DNA from: Allorhizobium sonneratiae
GTDB taxonomy: Bacteria > Pseudomonadota > Alphaproteobacteria > Rhizobiales > Rhizobiaceae
Length of the DNA: 64,000 nt
Reading direction: 5' to 3'
NCBI RefSeq assembly: GCF_023700755.1
Contig: NZ_JAMKOJ010000001.1
Coordinates: 496,001 to 560,000 of the forward strand
Shown here: positions 1 to 9,871 of the stretch, piece after piece
How the letters are laid out: every line of letters begins with the position of its first letter
Position numbering within the stretch: position 1 is the first letter of the stretch
Made by a program: the position numbers and the translations under genes
The notes under the pieces: generated by a model
What the model was told of the DNA's origin: nothing
What the model saw: the letters and a program-made list of their open reading frames with translations, nothing else
Databases searched by the model: none

Positions 1-1148
<1,148 letters not shown>

Positions 1149-1149
1149 T

Positions 1150-2376
1150 CTATCTTGCCTTTATGGCGCTCTCATACCAAGCGGTGAGAAGGGCGCGGTC
1201 TTTCGGGGTGACATCGGTGACATTGCCGGGCGGCATGGCGTGGCTCAATCCTGCTTCCAGATAGATCTCGCGGGCATGGGCGGCAATCTCTTTATCGGTG
1301 TCGAATTTGACGTTTTTCGGCGGGAAGGTCAGCCCCTCCCAGACAGGATCTGCCGCATGGCACATGGAGCAGCGCGCCTGAACCACGCTTTTGGCCGCAG
1401 CAAAATGCGGATCGGCGAGGAATTTCTCCTGCATTGGCGAAAGCGAAGAGAACGTGCCTTCATCCGGGCGTTTTGCCGTCGACAGCCACATGATGGCGAT
1501 GAAGATGACCACCGTCACCATCCAGGTCCACAGCGGACGGCCCTTGCGGGCATGCACGGTGTTGAACCAGTGGCGGATGGTGACGCCCATCAGGAAGACC
1601 AGCGCGGCGATGATCCAGTTGTACATCGTGGCAAAAGCCAGCGGATAGTGGTTCGACAACATGAAGAACACCACCGGCAGCGTCAGGTAATTGTTGTGCA
1701 GCGAGCGCTGCTTGGCGATGCGGCCATATTTCGGGTCGGGCGTGCGGCCCGCGATCAGATCGGCCACCACTACGCGCTGGTTCGGCATGATGATGAAGAA
1801 GACGTTGCCCGTCATGATCGTCGCGGTAAAGGCGCCGAGATGGAGAAAGGCGGCGCGACCGGTAAACACATGGGTATAGCCCCAGGCCATGGCGACCAGC
1901 AGGATATACAGCAGGATCATCAGCCCCCAGGTGTTGCGGCCAAGCGGGGATTTGCACAAAAGATCATAAATGATCCAGCCGATGGCAAGCGAGGCCAGCG
2001 ACAGGCCGATCGCTTCGGGCTGGGAAAGCGGCAGCACATGGCGATTGATCAGAAAAAGATCGGCTCCGCCATAATAGACAAGGCAGAGCATGGCAAAACC
2101 GGAGAGCCAGGTGAAATAGCTTTCCCATTTGAACCAGGTCAGATGCTCCGGCATGGAGGCGGGCGCGACCAGATATTTCTGGATATGGTAAAAGCCGCCG
2201 CCATGCACCTGCCATTCTTCGCCATAGGCTCCTTCCGGCAGTCCCGGACGCTTCACCAGACCGAGATCGAGCGCGATGAAATAAAAGGACGAGCCGATCC
2301 AGGCAATGGCGGTCACCACATGCAGCCAGCGCACGGCAAAGGTCAGCCATTCCCAGGCCACGGCATAATCATACAT
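1150..2376 (-). CDS. puuD: Urate hydroxylase PuuD (membrane urate oxidase with cytochrome c domain)
   Basis: A 408-residue inner-membrane enzyme that oxidises urate to 5-hydroxyisourate, passing electrons to the respiratory chain instead of making peroxide as soluble uricase does. The first ~300 residues hold about eight hydrophobic segments with several His residues (FAVRWLHVVTAIAWIGSSFY near the start, LHNNYLTLPVVFFMLSNHYP later). The C-terminal part carries a haem c motif CSMCH at residues 336-340 and a plausible distal Met in SHAMPPGN. This membrane-plus-cytochrome layout is diagnostic of PuuD. It is directly followed by guaD. Together with xdhABC the region converts guanine and hypoxanthine through xanthine and urate; allantoin-pathway genes are not in the window. 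Confidence 0.93.
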   Translation of the reverse strand: MYDYAVAWEWLTFAVRWLHVVTAIAWIGSSFYFIALDLGLVKRPGLPEGAYGEEWQVHGGGFYHIQKYLVAPASMPEHLTWFKWESYFTWLSGFAMLCLVYYGGADLFLINRHVLPLSQPEAIGLSLASLAIGWIIYDLLCKSPLGRNTWGLMILLYILLVAMAWGYTHVFTGRAAFLHLGAFTATIMTGNVFFIIMPNQRVVVADLIAGRTPDPKYGRIAKQRSLHNNYLTLPVVFFMLSNHYPLAFATMYNWIIAALVFLMGVTIRHWFNTVHARKGRPLWTWMVTVVIFIAIMWLSTAKRPDEGTFSSLSPMQEKFLADPHFAAAKSVVQARCSMCHAADPVWEGLTFPPKNVKFDTDKEIAAHAREIYLEAGLSHAMPPGNVTDVTPKDRALLTAWYESAIKAR

Positions 2377-2497
2377 TGCGAACCCCTGTTGTTTTTATAG
2401 GATCAACCCAACGGATGACATTGCAAAATCCGAAAGCCGAAGGAAAGGGTGGATTGCTGTTGCGATGCAAAAATTTACTGTTTCTCAAGGCTACGGT

Positions 2498-4213
2498 TCA
2501 AAAGACAATGTTTTCCGCCTCCAGCCCCTCTATCAGGGGTGTCAGGTGGGGTCGGTAATGTTCCGTCTTCCTGTCGACGCCGCTATAAAGGCCCTTGCGG
2601 ACCTGAGCGGAGCTCAGGGTGAGAATAGGCCGTTCCGTCTGGTGAAAGTCGAGGCAGCGCTGATCCCAGTCGAGGCCGCAAAAGGCCAGCAGGCGGCGGG
2701 TTTCGCCGTGCTGATCCTGTGTCAGCCCTTCATAGGACAATTCCATCACATCGTCGGGGAAAAGACGTTGCCAATGGGCCGTCAGCCGGCGTTCACCGGC
2801 CATATAGCGGGCGGTCTCGGCGAGATCGTAGGAATATTGCATGCCCTGGCTGGAAAAATAGGTGGAGTAGAGCGCAAAGCCGTTGGCGAGCGCATTGCGG
2901 CGGGTGACGATGATTTTCGCCCGCGGAAACATCAGTTTTATAAAACCGACCCAGAGGAAATTGACCGGCATCTTGTCGGTCATGCGCGGTGTTTGCCCGG
3001 CCTTTCGCCGCACCGGGGTGATATAGGCGGTGGCGGCGGCGGCAAGATCGGCGGGGGTGATGGCCGCGCGCGGCTTGAGCCGTTTCCTGTCCGGCGCGAA
3101 GACGTGATCGAGCATCCGGTAGCTCAGGCTTTCCAGCTCGCCCGCGCCGAAAACATCCGGATGGCTGGCAAGGATCTGCTCGGTCAGGCTGGTGCCGGAG
3201 CGTGGCAGGCCGACGATGAAGATCGGCGCTTCGTCGCCTGACTGCATTTTTGCCTGCATCTCGGCCAGCCAGTCGGGGGTGAACAGCGCCTCCAGTTCCA
3301 GCATCAAAACGAGATCGTCCTCAACGCGATAATCGGCAAATTGCGCCCGGCGCAGGCGGTTGGCCTCTTGCAGATAGCGGAAGCCGTCGTCGTAACGCTT
3401 GGTGTCATGGCAGGCCTTGGCCAGCGCGAAGCCGAGCTTGACCCGCTGGTCGGAGCCTTGCGGCAGGCGGGCAAACAGGGCTTCCATGCCGGAAAGCACC
3501 GGGTCTCCTGCCTGCCAGGTCAGCAACATGCCGTAGAGCAGACAGGTTTCGACATGGGCGGGGTTGAGGGTCAGCGCGCGTCGATAGGCGGCTTTCGCCT
3601 CTTCCAGCCGGCCAAGACCCTGAAGCGCCTGGCCGGTGTAAAACTGCGCATTGAGATTGTCGGGATGGGCTTCTGCTGCCTTTTGCGCCAGCGTCAGGCC
3701 CTCGGCAAAGGCTCCAGCCATCAGATAGCCGAAGGCCTGTTCGCAAAGCGCCTCCGGCTGGGTCGGATCGAGCGCAAGCGCCGCCTGATAGGCCTCGACC
3801 ATGGCGGCATGATTGCCGAGCCGTTTGTAACAACCGGCAAGGGCGGCAAGCTGACCGGCATCGGCAAGACCTGCCTTTTTCAGTGGCTCAAGGGCCGTAC
3901 AGACGCTTTGCCAGTCGCCAGCGGCAAGTGCCATCTCGGCCAGACGGCGGCTGAGGTCTGCATCGGGGCGGATCGACAACGCCTGCGCCAGAAGGCTGCG
4001 TGCGCCTGCGCCATCGCCGCAGGTCAGGCAAAGTTCGGCCAGGTCCTGAGCGCCTTTTGCCGCCATCTCGGTCAGGGCCTTGACCTTCTCACGGTCTTCG
4101 TCTGTGCGGGCCTCGTCCTTGTCTCCAGCCAGTTGCTGCGCAAGCGCGATGAGCGGCGCGATCTTCTGTTTCTGTTCGTTGATTTTTTCGGCAAGACGCA
4201 TGGGCACAGACAT
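2498..4213 (-). CDS. TPR-repeat sulfotransferase family protein
   Basis: A 571-residue protein with two halves. Residues ~10-300 are helical TPR repeats (for example the ALDPTQPEALCEQAFGYLMAG and LTLNPAHVETCLLYGMLL units). Residues ~325-560 form a sulfotransferase domain with a 5'-phosphosulfate loop FIVGLPRSGTS around residue 332 and a 3'-phosphate strand KIIVTRRN. Proteins of this build are common in alphaproteobacteria; the acceptor is usually unknown. An N-terminal coiled stretch (AEKINEQKQKIAPLIALAQQLA) precedes the repeats and no signal peptide is seen. The gene sits between puuD and xdhC without sequence evidence of a purine role, so it may be a passenger. The domain assignment is solid; the substrate is unknown. 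Confidence 0.85.
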   Translation of the reverse strand: MSVPMRLAEKINEQKQKIAPLIALAQQLAGDKDEARTDEDREKVKALTEMAAKGAQDLAELCLTCGDGAGARSLLAQALSIRPDADLSRRLAEMALAAGDWQSVCTALEPLKKAGLADAGQLAALAGCYKRLGNHAAMVEAYQAALALDPTQPEALCEQAFGYLMAGAFAEGLTLAQKAAEAHPDNLNAQFYTGQALQGLGRLEEAKAAYRRALTLNPAHVETCLLYGMLLTWQAGDPVLSGMEALFARLPQGSDQRVKLGFALAKACHDTKRYDDGFRYLQEANRLRRAQFADYRVEDDLVLMLELEALFTPDWLAEMQAKMQSGDEAPIFIVGLPRSGTSLTEQILASHPDVFGAGELESLSYRMLDHVFAPDRKRLKPRAAITPADLAAAATAYITPVRRKAGQTPRMTDKMPVNFLWVGFIKLMFPRAKIIVTRRNALANGFALYSTYFSSQGMQYSYDLAETARYMAGERRLTAHWQRLFPDDVMELSYEGLTQDQHGETRRLLAFCGLDWDQRCLDFHQTERPILTLSSAQVRKGLYSGVDRKTEHYRPHLTPLIEGLEAENIVF

Positions 4214-4335
4214 GAACTGAGAAAGATAGCAAAACTCTAAAGCGTTTGCCCTGTGTGAGCCTGTTCGTCCGCTAGATTTCTTGTTTGTCGTTTGTCTTAT
4301 CGGAAAAACCGGGTTCCACTTTTTCCTGACAAACT

Positions 4336-4393
4336 CTGCTGCATAATTTTCACCTTAAATCGGGATCGATTTAAGGTGAAAATTATGCAGCAG
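4336..4393. repeat. Perfect 26-bp inverted repeat, 6-nt loop
   Basis: Arms 4336-4361 and 4368-4393 are exact reverse complements (26 bp) around the loop GGGATC. The right arm is also the start of the 83-bp dispersed repeat. RNA of either strand would form a very stable hairpin. The arms contain GCATAATTTT/AAAATTATGC, which recurs as a palindrome at 27045-27090. Confidence 0.9.
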
Positions 4394-4447
4394 ATTAAAA
4401 GTGTTACAGCGACCTTTGTGCGCCATATTTGGCGCACGGCGCTGTAG
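4365..4447 (+). repeat. 83-bp dispersed repeat, copy A
   Basis: Matches 49573-49655 over 83 bp with four mismatches by eye. It contains a nested palindrome: outer arms ACAGCG/CGCTGT and inner TGCGCCA/TGGCGCA. Part of it is translated: the last 14 codons and the stop of xdhC (4404-4447) lie within it. Such palindromic intergenic units are common in Rhizobiaceae; no transposase is attached. Confidence 0.85.
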
Positions 4448-5219
4448 GGTCGCGCAAGAGCCTCACCGCAAGCTCGGCTGCGACAAGGGCGGCAATCACC
4501 GCCGGGCGTTTATCCGTCAGCGGGCTTTGGCCGATGGGCATGGTCAGCCGTTGCAGGGCTTTGGCATCGCCGCCTTCGCGGGTGAACCAATGGGCAAAGG
4601 TCTGGCGTTTGCTCATCGAGCCGATCATGCCGACATAGGCAAGATCGTTTCGGGCAAGCGCTTCACGGGCAATCAGAAAATCCAGCGCATGGTCATGGGT
4701 GAGGATCACCGCCGCGCCGCCTTGGGGCAGGCGGGCAATCTCGGCTTCCGGCATGGCCGATAGATGGATGGAGAGACCCGCCGGTGCGGGAATGTCGGAA
4801 GGGGGGCGGCTGTCGATCAGCGTGGCGCGCAGGGGAAGTGGTTGCAAGGCGTGCGCCAGCGCCAGCCCGACATGGCCCGCACCGAAGATGAAGACCGCAG
4901 GTTTTGCCGCATCCTCTGCCGCAAGCTGCACCTCCAGTTGCCGCTGACGTTCAGGTGTCAACCGGACAAGCGAAAGCGAAACCCGCCCGCCACAACATTG
5001 ACCGATCTCCGGCCCCAGCGGCACGGTCATGACGGTGCTGTCCAAACCCTCTTGCAGCATGGCGCGGGCCTGATCAATCGCCATGAATTCCAGCTGGCCA
5101 CCGCCGATCGTGCCGTCCGTGCCTGTTTCGCTGACCAGCATGAAGGCGCCTTCTTCGCGCGGGGTGGAGCCTTTGGCCTTGGTTATGCGGATGAGGATTA
5201 TCATTTGGCCACTCAGCAA
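4404..5219 (-). CDS. xdhC: Xanthine dehydrogenase accessory protein XdhC, ends remodelled by repeats
   Basis: XdhC binds molybdenum cofactor and inserts the sulfurated form into xanthine dehydrogenase. Visible are the N-terminal GSTPREEGAFMLV, GTIGGGQLEFMA and GQCCGGRVSL segments and a Rossmann strand VFIFGAGHVGLALAHAL, followed by AYVGMIGSMSKRQ, all typical of the family. The only start in reach is TTG at 5219, giving a leader of ~16 residues before GSTPRE, a little shorter than usual. The inverted-repeat element begins six bases upstream, and its G-rich arm provides the only Shine-Dalgarno-like stretch. The last 14 residues are encoded inside the 83-bp repeat. Function is probably kept, but both ends have been altered by repeat insertion. 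Confidence 0.9.
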   Translation of the reverse strand: MLSGQMIILIRITKAKGSTPREEGAFMLVSETGTDGTIGGGQLEFMAIDQARAMLQEGLDSTVMTVPLGPEIGQCCGGRVSLSLVRLTPERQRQLEVQLAAEDAAKPAVFIFGAGHVGLALAHALQPLPLRATLIDSRPPSDIPAPAGLSIHLSAMPEAEIARLPQGGAAVILTHDHALDFLIAREALARNDLAYVGMIGSMSKRQTFAHWFTREGGDAKALQRLTMPIGQSPLTDKRPAVIAALVAAELAVRLLRDPTAPCAKYGAQRSL

Positions 5220-5224
5220 GCAGC

Positions 5225-5499
5225 ACCCCCCTCTGTCCTGCCGGACATCTCCCCCTCAGGGGGGGAGATCGGCAACACGCTCATGCCGTTTGTTCTTTTT
5301 GCCGTTTCACTTTTGTAAATGGCTCTTGGCATTCCTTTTTCGAGTGCCTCAACCCATTGATGTGTTTGAGATATTTGAAGCATCGTCAAAGAGCGAAGGC
5401 TGACGCATCTTCGAGCCTTGGTATCAAAGGGGGCTTGGCGATAAAGCCACTTCAATCTCCCCCCTTGAGGGGGAGATGTCCGGCAGGACAGAGGGGGGT
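5225..5499. repeat. 275-bp element with 45-bp terminal inverted repeats
   Basis: Arms 5225-5269 and 5455-5499 are reverse complements with one mismatch. Each arm holds CTGTCCTGCCGGACATC and a CCCCCTCA(A)GGGGGG-type palindrome. The 185-bp centre has no convincing reading frame. The layout resembles a MITE, but no target duplication is obvious. The arm motif recurs in many rhizobial genomes (recollection, not searched). It separates xdhC from the upstream xdhAB genes. Confidence 0.8.
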
Positions 5500-5510
5500 A
5501 TGCCAACCGA

Positions 5511-5882
5511 CTACTCAAAATGGTCCATTCCAATCATGCGCAAAACATGCAAGCAAACATCATCAATCTTGTGCAAGACATCGTCATTGCCAAGCCGCAG
5601 AACTTTCCAGCCTAAAGTTTCAAGCTTTTGATTCCGAAGTGTATCCTTGGCAATGTGCCGGTCTAAACTGTGCGATGGTCCGTCAATTTCAACGATCAAT
5701 TTATGATCGGGAAAGGCGAAATCTGCAATGAAGCCTGCAATCGGCATTTGTCGTCGAAAGCCTAACCCCATGAGCCTGTGCGCTCTCACGGCATTCCAGA
5801 ATGTCAGCTCCGCTGCCGTCAAGTTTTTCCTCATCCGTTGAGCCTGACGGCGATGCCGGGTTGGAACCGAAAAATGCGGCAT
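5511..5882 (-). CDS. DUF559 domain protein (Vsr/restriction endonuclease-like fold)
   Basis: A 123-residue protein starting at the ATG that overlaps the xdhB stop (TGATG), so it is translationally coupled to xdhB. It shows the DUF559 signature: RMRKNLTAAELTFWNAVRAHRLMGLGFRRQ, then FIADFAFPDHKLIVEIDGPSH, with the Asp and Glu-Ile-Asp expected of a PD-(D/E)XK-like nuclease core, and a C-terminal LGWKVLRLGNDDVL segment. DUF559 proteins resemble Vsr mismatch endonucleases in fold; their role is not established. Longer upstream starts would run into xdhB. The gene abuts the 275-bp inverted-repeat element, and similar genes are often found beside such repeats, suggesting joint mobility (inference). 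Confidence 0.8.
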   Translation of the reverse strand: MPHFSVPTRHRRQAQRMRKNLTAAELTFWNAVRAHRLMGLGFRRQMPIAGFIADFAFPDHKLIVEIDGPSHSLDRHIAKDTLRNQKLETLGWKVLRLGNDDVLHKIDDVCLHVLRMIGMDHFE

Positions 5883-8227
5883 CAACGCATCTCTTTCAGC
5901 CGCTCCACCGCCATCAGCACCCGTTCCGGCGTGGCGGGCGCGTCGAGCCTTGGGCAATGACGATAATCGGCGACGCTTGCCACCGCCATGGACAGCGCTT
6001 CCAGCACCGAGATCGCCAGCATGAAGGGCGGTTCGCCCACGGCTTTGGAGCGGCCAATGGTCGGTTCGGCATTTTCCGACCAGTCTGCCAGTGTCACGTT
6101 GAAGATTTTCGGCCGGTCCGAGGCCAGCGGAATTTTATAGGTGGAGGGGGCATGGGTGCGCAAACGCCCCTTGTCGTCCCACCACAGCTCTTCCGTGGTC
6201 AGCCAGCCCATGCCCTGCACGAAGCCGCCCTCGATCTGTCCAATGTCTATGGCCGGGTTCAAGGATTTGCCGACATCGTGGAGAATGTCGGTGCGCTCGA
6301 TCAGATATTCACCGGTCAGCGTATCGATGGTCACGTCCGAGCAGGAGGCGCCATAGGCGAAATAGTAAAAGGGCGTGCCGCGCCCTGCCGCCCGGTCCCA
6401 ATGGATTTTCGGGGTCTTGTAAAAGCCGGCGGCAGAAAGCTGGACCCGGGCGAGATAGGCCTGCCGGATGAAATCGGCAAAGGCAATTTCGTCCCCGCCC
6501 ACCGCGACGCGCCCCGGCAGAAAGCGTACGGCCTCCGGCGCGACGGCCCATTTTTCCGCGGCAAAGGCGATCAGCCGCTCCTTGATCTGGCGGGCGGCAT
6601 CATAAGCCGCCATGCCGTTCAGATCCGAGCCGGAAGAGGCGGCCGTCGCCGAGGTGTTCGGCACCTTGCCCGTGGTGGTGGCGGTGATCTTTACCCGGTC
6701 GATATCCACCTGAAAGGCATCGGCCAGCACCTGCGCCACCTTGGTATAGAGGCCCTGGCCCATTTCCGTGCCGCCATGGTTGAGATGGATCGAGCCGTCC
6801 TGATAGACATGCACCAGGGCACCCGCCTGATTATAGGCGGTCATGGTGAAGGAAATGCCGAATTTCACCGGGGTGAGCGCAATGCCCTTTTTCAACACCG
6901 GGCTTTGTCGGTTGAACTCGATGATTGCCTGCCGCCGCGCCCGGTAATCGCTTGTCGCTTCCAGCTCATCGACGATGCGGGCGATGATATTGTCCTCAAG
7001 CGTCTGGTGGTAGGGTGTGACGTCGCGGCCCGAGCCGGGTGGGCCATAGAAATTCGCCTTGCGGATATCGAGCGGGTCCTTGCCGAGATGATAGGCGATT
7101 TCCTCGATCACCCTTTCGGCGCCCAGCATCCCCTGCGGCCCGCCGAAACCGCGAAAGGCGGTGTTGGATACGGTATGGGTTTTCAGCGGTTGCGAGGTCA
7201 GCTTCACATGCGGGTAGAAATAGCTCGAATCGCCGTGAAACAGCGCCCGGTCGGTGACGGGGCCGGAAAGATCGGAGGAATAGCCGCAGCGGGCGGCAAA
7301 ATTGGCGTCGATGGCGTGGATTTTGCCGTCATCATCGAAGGCAACGTCGAAATCCATTTTAAAGTCATGCCGCTTGCCGGTGACGCTCATATCTTCGTCG
7401 CGGTCGGGCCGGAATTTCACCGCCCGGTTCAGCTTTTTCGCCGCCAGCGCCGCCAATGCGGCAAAGTGGTTGCCCTGGGTTTCCTTGCCACCAAAGCCGC
7501 CGCCCATGCGCCGCACATTCACGGTGATGGCATGGGAAGAAATATTGAGAACATGGCCGACGATATGCTGGATTTCCGACGGATGCTGGGTGGAGGACCA
7601 TAAGGTGACATCATCATCCTCACCGGGAATGGCCAGCGCAATGTGGCTTTCCAGATAGAAATGCTCCTGTCCGCCAATGCGCATCGTGCTTTTCAACCGG
7701 TGCGGGGCGTTCGCCAGCTCTTCGTCCGGCGCACCGCGCTTCAGCACCATGCCGGGGGTCACGAGCGGCGCGCCGTTTTCCAGCGCACCGTCGATATCGC
7801 TCCAGAAGGGCAGGTCGCGATAAGTGACCTTTGCCAGCCGCGCCGCCGTGCGGGCGATTGCGCGGGTCTCGGCAATCACGGCAAAGATTGTCTGGCCGTG
7901 AAACTCAACCTTATTCTTGGCAATCAGCGGCTCGTCATGGCGACCGCCGGAGGAAATGTCGTTGACGCCGGGAATATCCTCTGCCGTCAGAACTGCGACG
8001 ACGCCGGGGTAAGCGTGCACGGCGGCAAGATCGAGCGAGACGATCTCGGCATGAGGCCGATCGGCAAGGCCGAGCGCGCCATGCAGAAGGCCTGCGGGCT
8101 CTGGAATATCGTCGATATATTCGGCGCTTCCGGCCACATGCTTATGGGCGGAATCATGACGCAGCGACCCATGCATCGGTCCGGTTATGGTTGCCTTGTG
8201 GGTGGAAACGGCTTTATCCATTCTCAT
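5882..8227 (-). CDS. xdhB: Xanthine dehydrogenase molybdopterin-binding subunit
   Basis: A 781-residue large subunit that oxidises hypoxanthine and xanthine to urate at the molybdenum centre. It begins with a short lead, then the a/b hammerhead region (GSAEYIDDIPEPAGLLHGALGLA). Molybdopterin-binding signatures follow: QEHFYLESHIALAIPGEDD, RMGGGFGGKETQ, TAFRGFGGPQGM, HLNHGGTEMGQGLYTKVAQ and, near the C-terminus, the VGEPPFMLAISV segment carrying the conserved catalytic Glu. Length is normal for bacterial XdhB. The start overlaps the xdhA stop by four bases (ATGA), the usual coupling of the two subunits. Confidence 0.95.
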   Translation of the reverse strand: MRMDKAVSTHKATITGPMHGSLRHDSAHKHVAGSAEYIDDIPEPAGLLHGALGLADRPHAEIVSLDLAAVHAYPGVVAVLTAEDIPGVNDISSGGRHDEPLIAKNKVEFHGQTIFAVIAETRAIARTAARLAKVTYRDLPFWSDIDGALENGAPLVTPGMVLKRGAPDEELANAPHRLKSTMRIGGQEHFYLESHIALAIPGEDDDVTLWSSTQHPSEIQHIVGHVLNISSHAITVNVRRMGGGFGGKETQGNHFAALAALAAKKLNRAVKFRPDRDEDMSVTGKRHDFKMDFDVAFDDDGKIHAIDANFAARCGYSSDLSGPVTDRALFHGDSSYFYPHVKLTSQPLKTHTVSNTAFRGFGGPQGMLGAERVIEEIAYHLGKDPLDIRKANFYGPPGSGRDVTPYHQTLEDNIIARIVDELEATSDYRARRQAIIEFNRQSPVLKKGIALTPVKFGISFTMTAYNQAGALVHVYQDGSIHLNHGGTEMGQGLYTKVAQVLADAFQVDIDRVKITATTTGKVPNTSATAASSGSDLNGMAAYDAARQIKERLIAFAAEKWAVAPEAVRFLPGRVAVGGDEIAFADFIRQAYLARVQLSAAGFYKTPKIHWDRAAGRGTPFYYFAYGASCSDVTIDTLTGEYLIERTDILHDVGKSLNPAIDIGQIEGGFVQGMGWLTTEELWWDDKGRLRTHAPSTYKIPLASDRPKIFNVTLADWSENAEPTIGRSKAVGEPPFMLAISVLEALSMAVASVADYRHCPRLDAPATPERVLMAVERLKEMR

Positions 8228-9693
8228 GCCTCCTCAGGCGTGAAACGCTGCAAGGTCTGCGGCTTGCCCGTGGTTTCCAGATAAAAGCGGGTCAGCAGGT
8301 TTTTCGCCGCCAGAAGCCGGTATCCGGCGCTGGCGCGCCAGTCGCTCAGCGGCTGGAAATCCTCCTCGAATGCGGTGCGGGCGGCCTCGATTGTCTCTTC
8401 CGTCCACATCTGTCCGAGAAGGGCGGCTTCGACCGCTTTTGCCCGTTTCGGCGTGCCCGCCATGCCGCCAAAGGCGATGCGGATGGTCTTGACACGGCCA
8501 TCTTCGGCGCGCTCCAGATAAAAGGCGCCGCACAGTGCCGAAATATCCTCGTCCCGACGCTTGGAGATTTTATGGACGGCGAAATCGCTGTTTGCCAGCG
8601 GCCGGGGAATGGTGATTGTCTCGACAAATTCATCGCTCTGCCGGTCCTGTTTGCCATAGGCGATGAAAAAATCCTCAACCGGCAAAACCCGTTTGCCGCG
8701 CAGTGAGGTGAGCGTCATCCTCGCGCCCAGCGCAATCAGCGCCGGGGGCGTGTCGCCGATCGGGGAGCCATTGGCGACATTGCCGCCGAGTGTGCCCATA
8801 TTGCGCACCTGTTCGCCGCCGATCCGCTCGATCAGTTGCCCAAAAGCGGGGATTTCGTCCTTCAGCACAGCCATAGCCTCGCTATAGCTGACGCCCGCGC
8901 CAAAGGAGATATGATCAGGCCTCACCTCGATCTTCTGCAATTCGGCAAGATGGTTTATGAAGATGACGGGTGAAAGCGCGCGCATCTGCTTGGTGACCCA
9001 AAGCCCGACATCGGTTGACCCGGCCACAAGGGTTGCGCCGGGATGGGCAGACAGCGCTTCGCTCAGCGCCGCAACATTGCCCGGCACGATCAGGCGGCGT
9101 TCGCCATCGCCAAGCGCAAGGGTTTCTCCGGTGGTCATGGCGGTGAGTTTTTCGATGATGGCGGCTTTTTCTTGTGTCAGCGGATCGAAGAGGGCGGAGG
9201 GCCGGGTCCGGCTCATCATCTCCGCTGCCTTGACGATGGGCTCATAGCCGGTGCAGCGACAGAGATTGCCTTGCAGCGCCCGCTCGATTGTCGCCCGGCT
9301 CGGGTTTTCATCGGTGAGCCACAGCCCGTAAAGCGACATGACGAAGCCCGGTGTGCAGAAGCCGCATTGTGAGCCGTGACAATCGACCATGGCCTGCTGC
9401 ACCGGATGAAGCCGCCCGTCTTTTGCCGCCAGATGCTCCACCGTCACGACATGGGTGGCGTTGAGTGAGCCCAAAAAACGGATGCAGCTGTTGACCGCCT
9501 CATAGATGAGGCCGTCACCCTTCAGCCGTCCGACCAGCACGGTGCAGGCACCGCAGTCGCCCTCGGCGCAGCCTTCCTTGGAGCCGGTGAGGCGGCGCTT
9601 CAGCCGCAGATAATCCAGGAGGGTGGCGGTCGGGTCGGCGCTCGCCAGCGCCACTTCCTCATCATTCAGCAAAAAACGCAGGCTTTGGCTCAT
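8224..9693 (-). CDS. xdhA: Xanthine dehydrogenase small subunit (2Fe-2S and FAD)
   Basis: A 489-residue electron-transfer subunit. The first ~80 residues form a plant-type ferredoxin domain with CAEGDCGACTV; a second helical 2Fe-2S domain follows with CGFCTPGFVMSLYG and CRCTGYEPI. Residues from ~190 form the FAD-binding domain (VAGSTDVGLWVTKQ, GAGVSYSEA, and GGEQVRNMGTLGGNVANGSPIGD for flavin), then the CO-dehydrogenase flavoprotein C-terminal domain. All eight cluster cysteines are visible. It is first in the xdhA-xdhB unit, and its promoter must lie in the short divergent gap shared with the flavin monooxygenase gene (9694-9871). Confidence 0.95.
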   Translation of the reverse strand: MSQSLRFLLNDEEVALASADPTATLLDYLRLKRRLTGSKEGCAEGDCGACTVLVGRLKGDGLIYEAVNSCIRFLGSLNATHVVTVEHLAAKDGRLHPVQQAMVDCHGSQCGFCTPGFVMSLYGLWLTDENPSRATIERALQGNLCRCTGYEPIVKAAEMMSRTRPSALFDPLTQEKAAIIEKLTAMTTGETLALGDGERRLIVPGNVAALSEALSAHPGATLVAGSTDVGLWVTKQMRALSPVIFINHLAELQKIEVRPDHISFGAGVSYSEAMAVLKDEIPAFGQLIERIGGEQVRNMGTLGGNVANGSPIGDTPPALIALGARMTLTSLRGKRVLPVEDFFIAYGKQDRQSDEFVETITIPRPLANSDFAVHKISKRRDEDISALCGAFYLERAEDGRVKTIRIAFGGMAGTPKRAKAVEAALLGQMWTEETIEAARTAFEEDFQPLSDWRASAGYRLLAAKNLLTRFYLETTGKPQTLQRFTPEEA

Positions 9694-9871
9694 GCGGATC
9701 GTTCCATTCTGTCGTCAACACGTCAGCGTATCTGCGTCTTGAGGTCGCTTCAATCCGGTTGTCCGTGAAATTTTATCCTGCATGCTATTGAACACTGCGT
9801 TTTCGACCGCAGGTTTGCTTTCCCCAGCAAGGGCGCTTATGTCGGAACGCAGCAACCAAGGGACGAAAATC

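Noticed and set aside
5801..7603. 600-aa plus-strand frame
   Set aside because: It lies opposite xdhB, shows no domain, and is Arg/Gly/His-rich as antisense shadows of GC-rich genes are.
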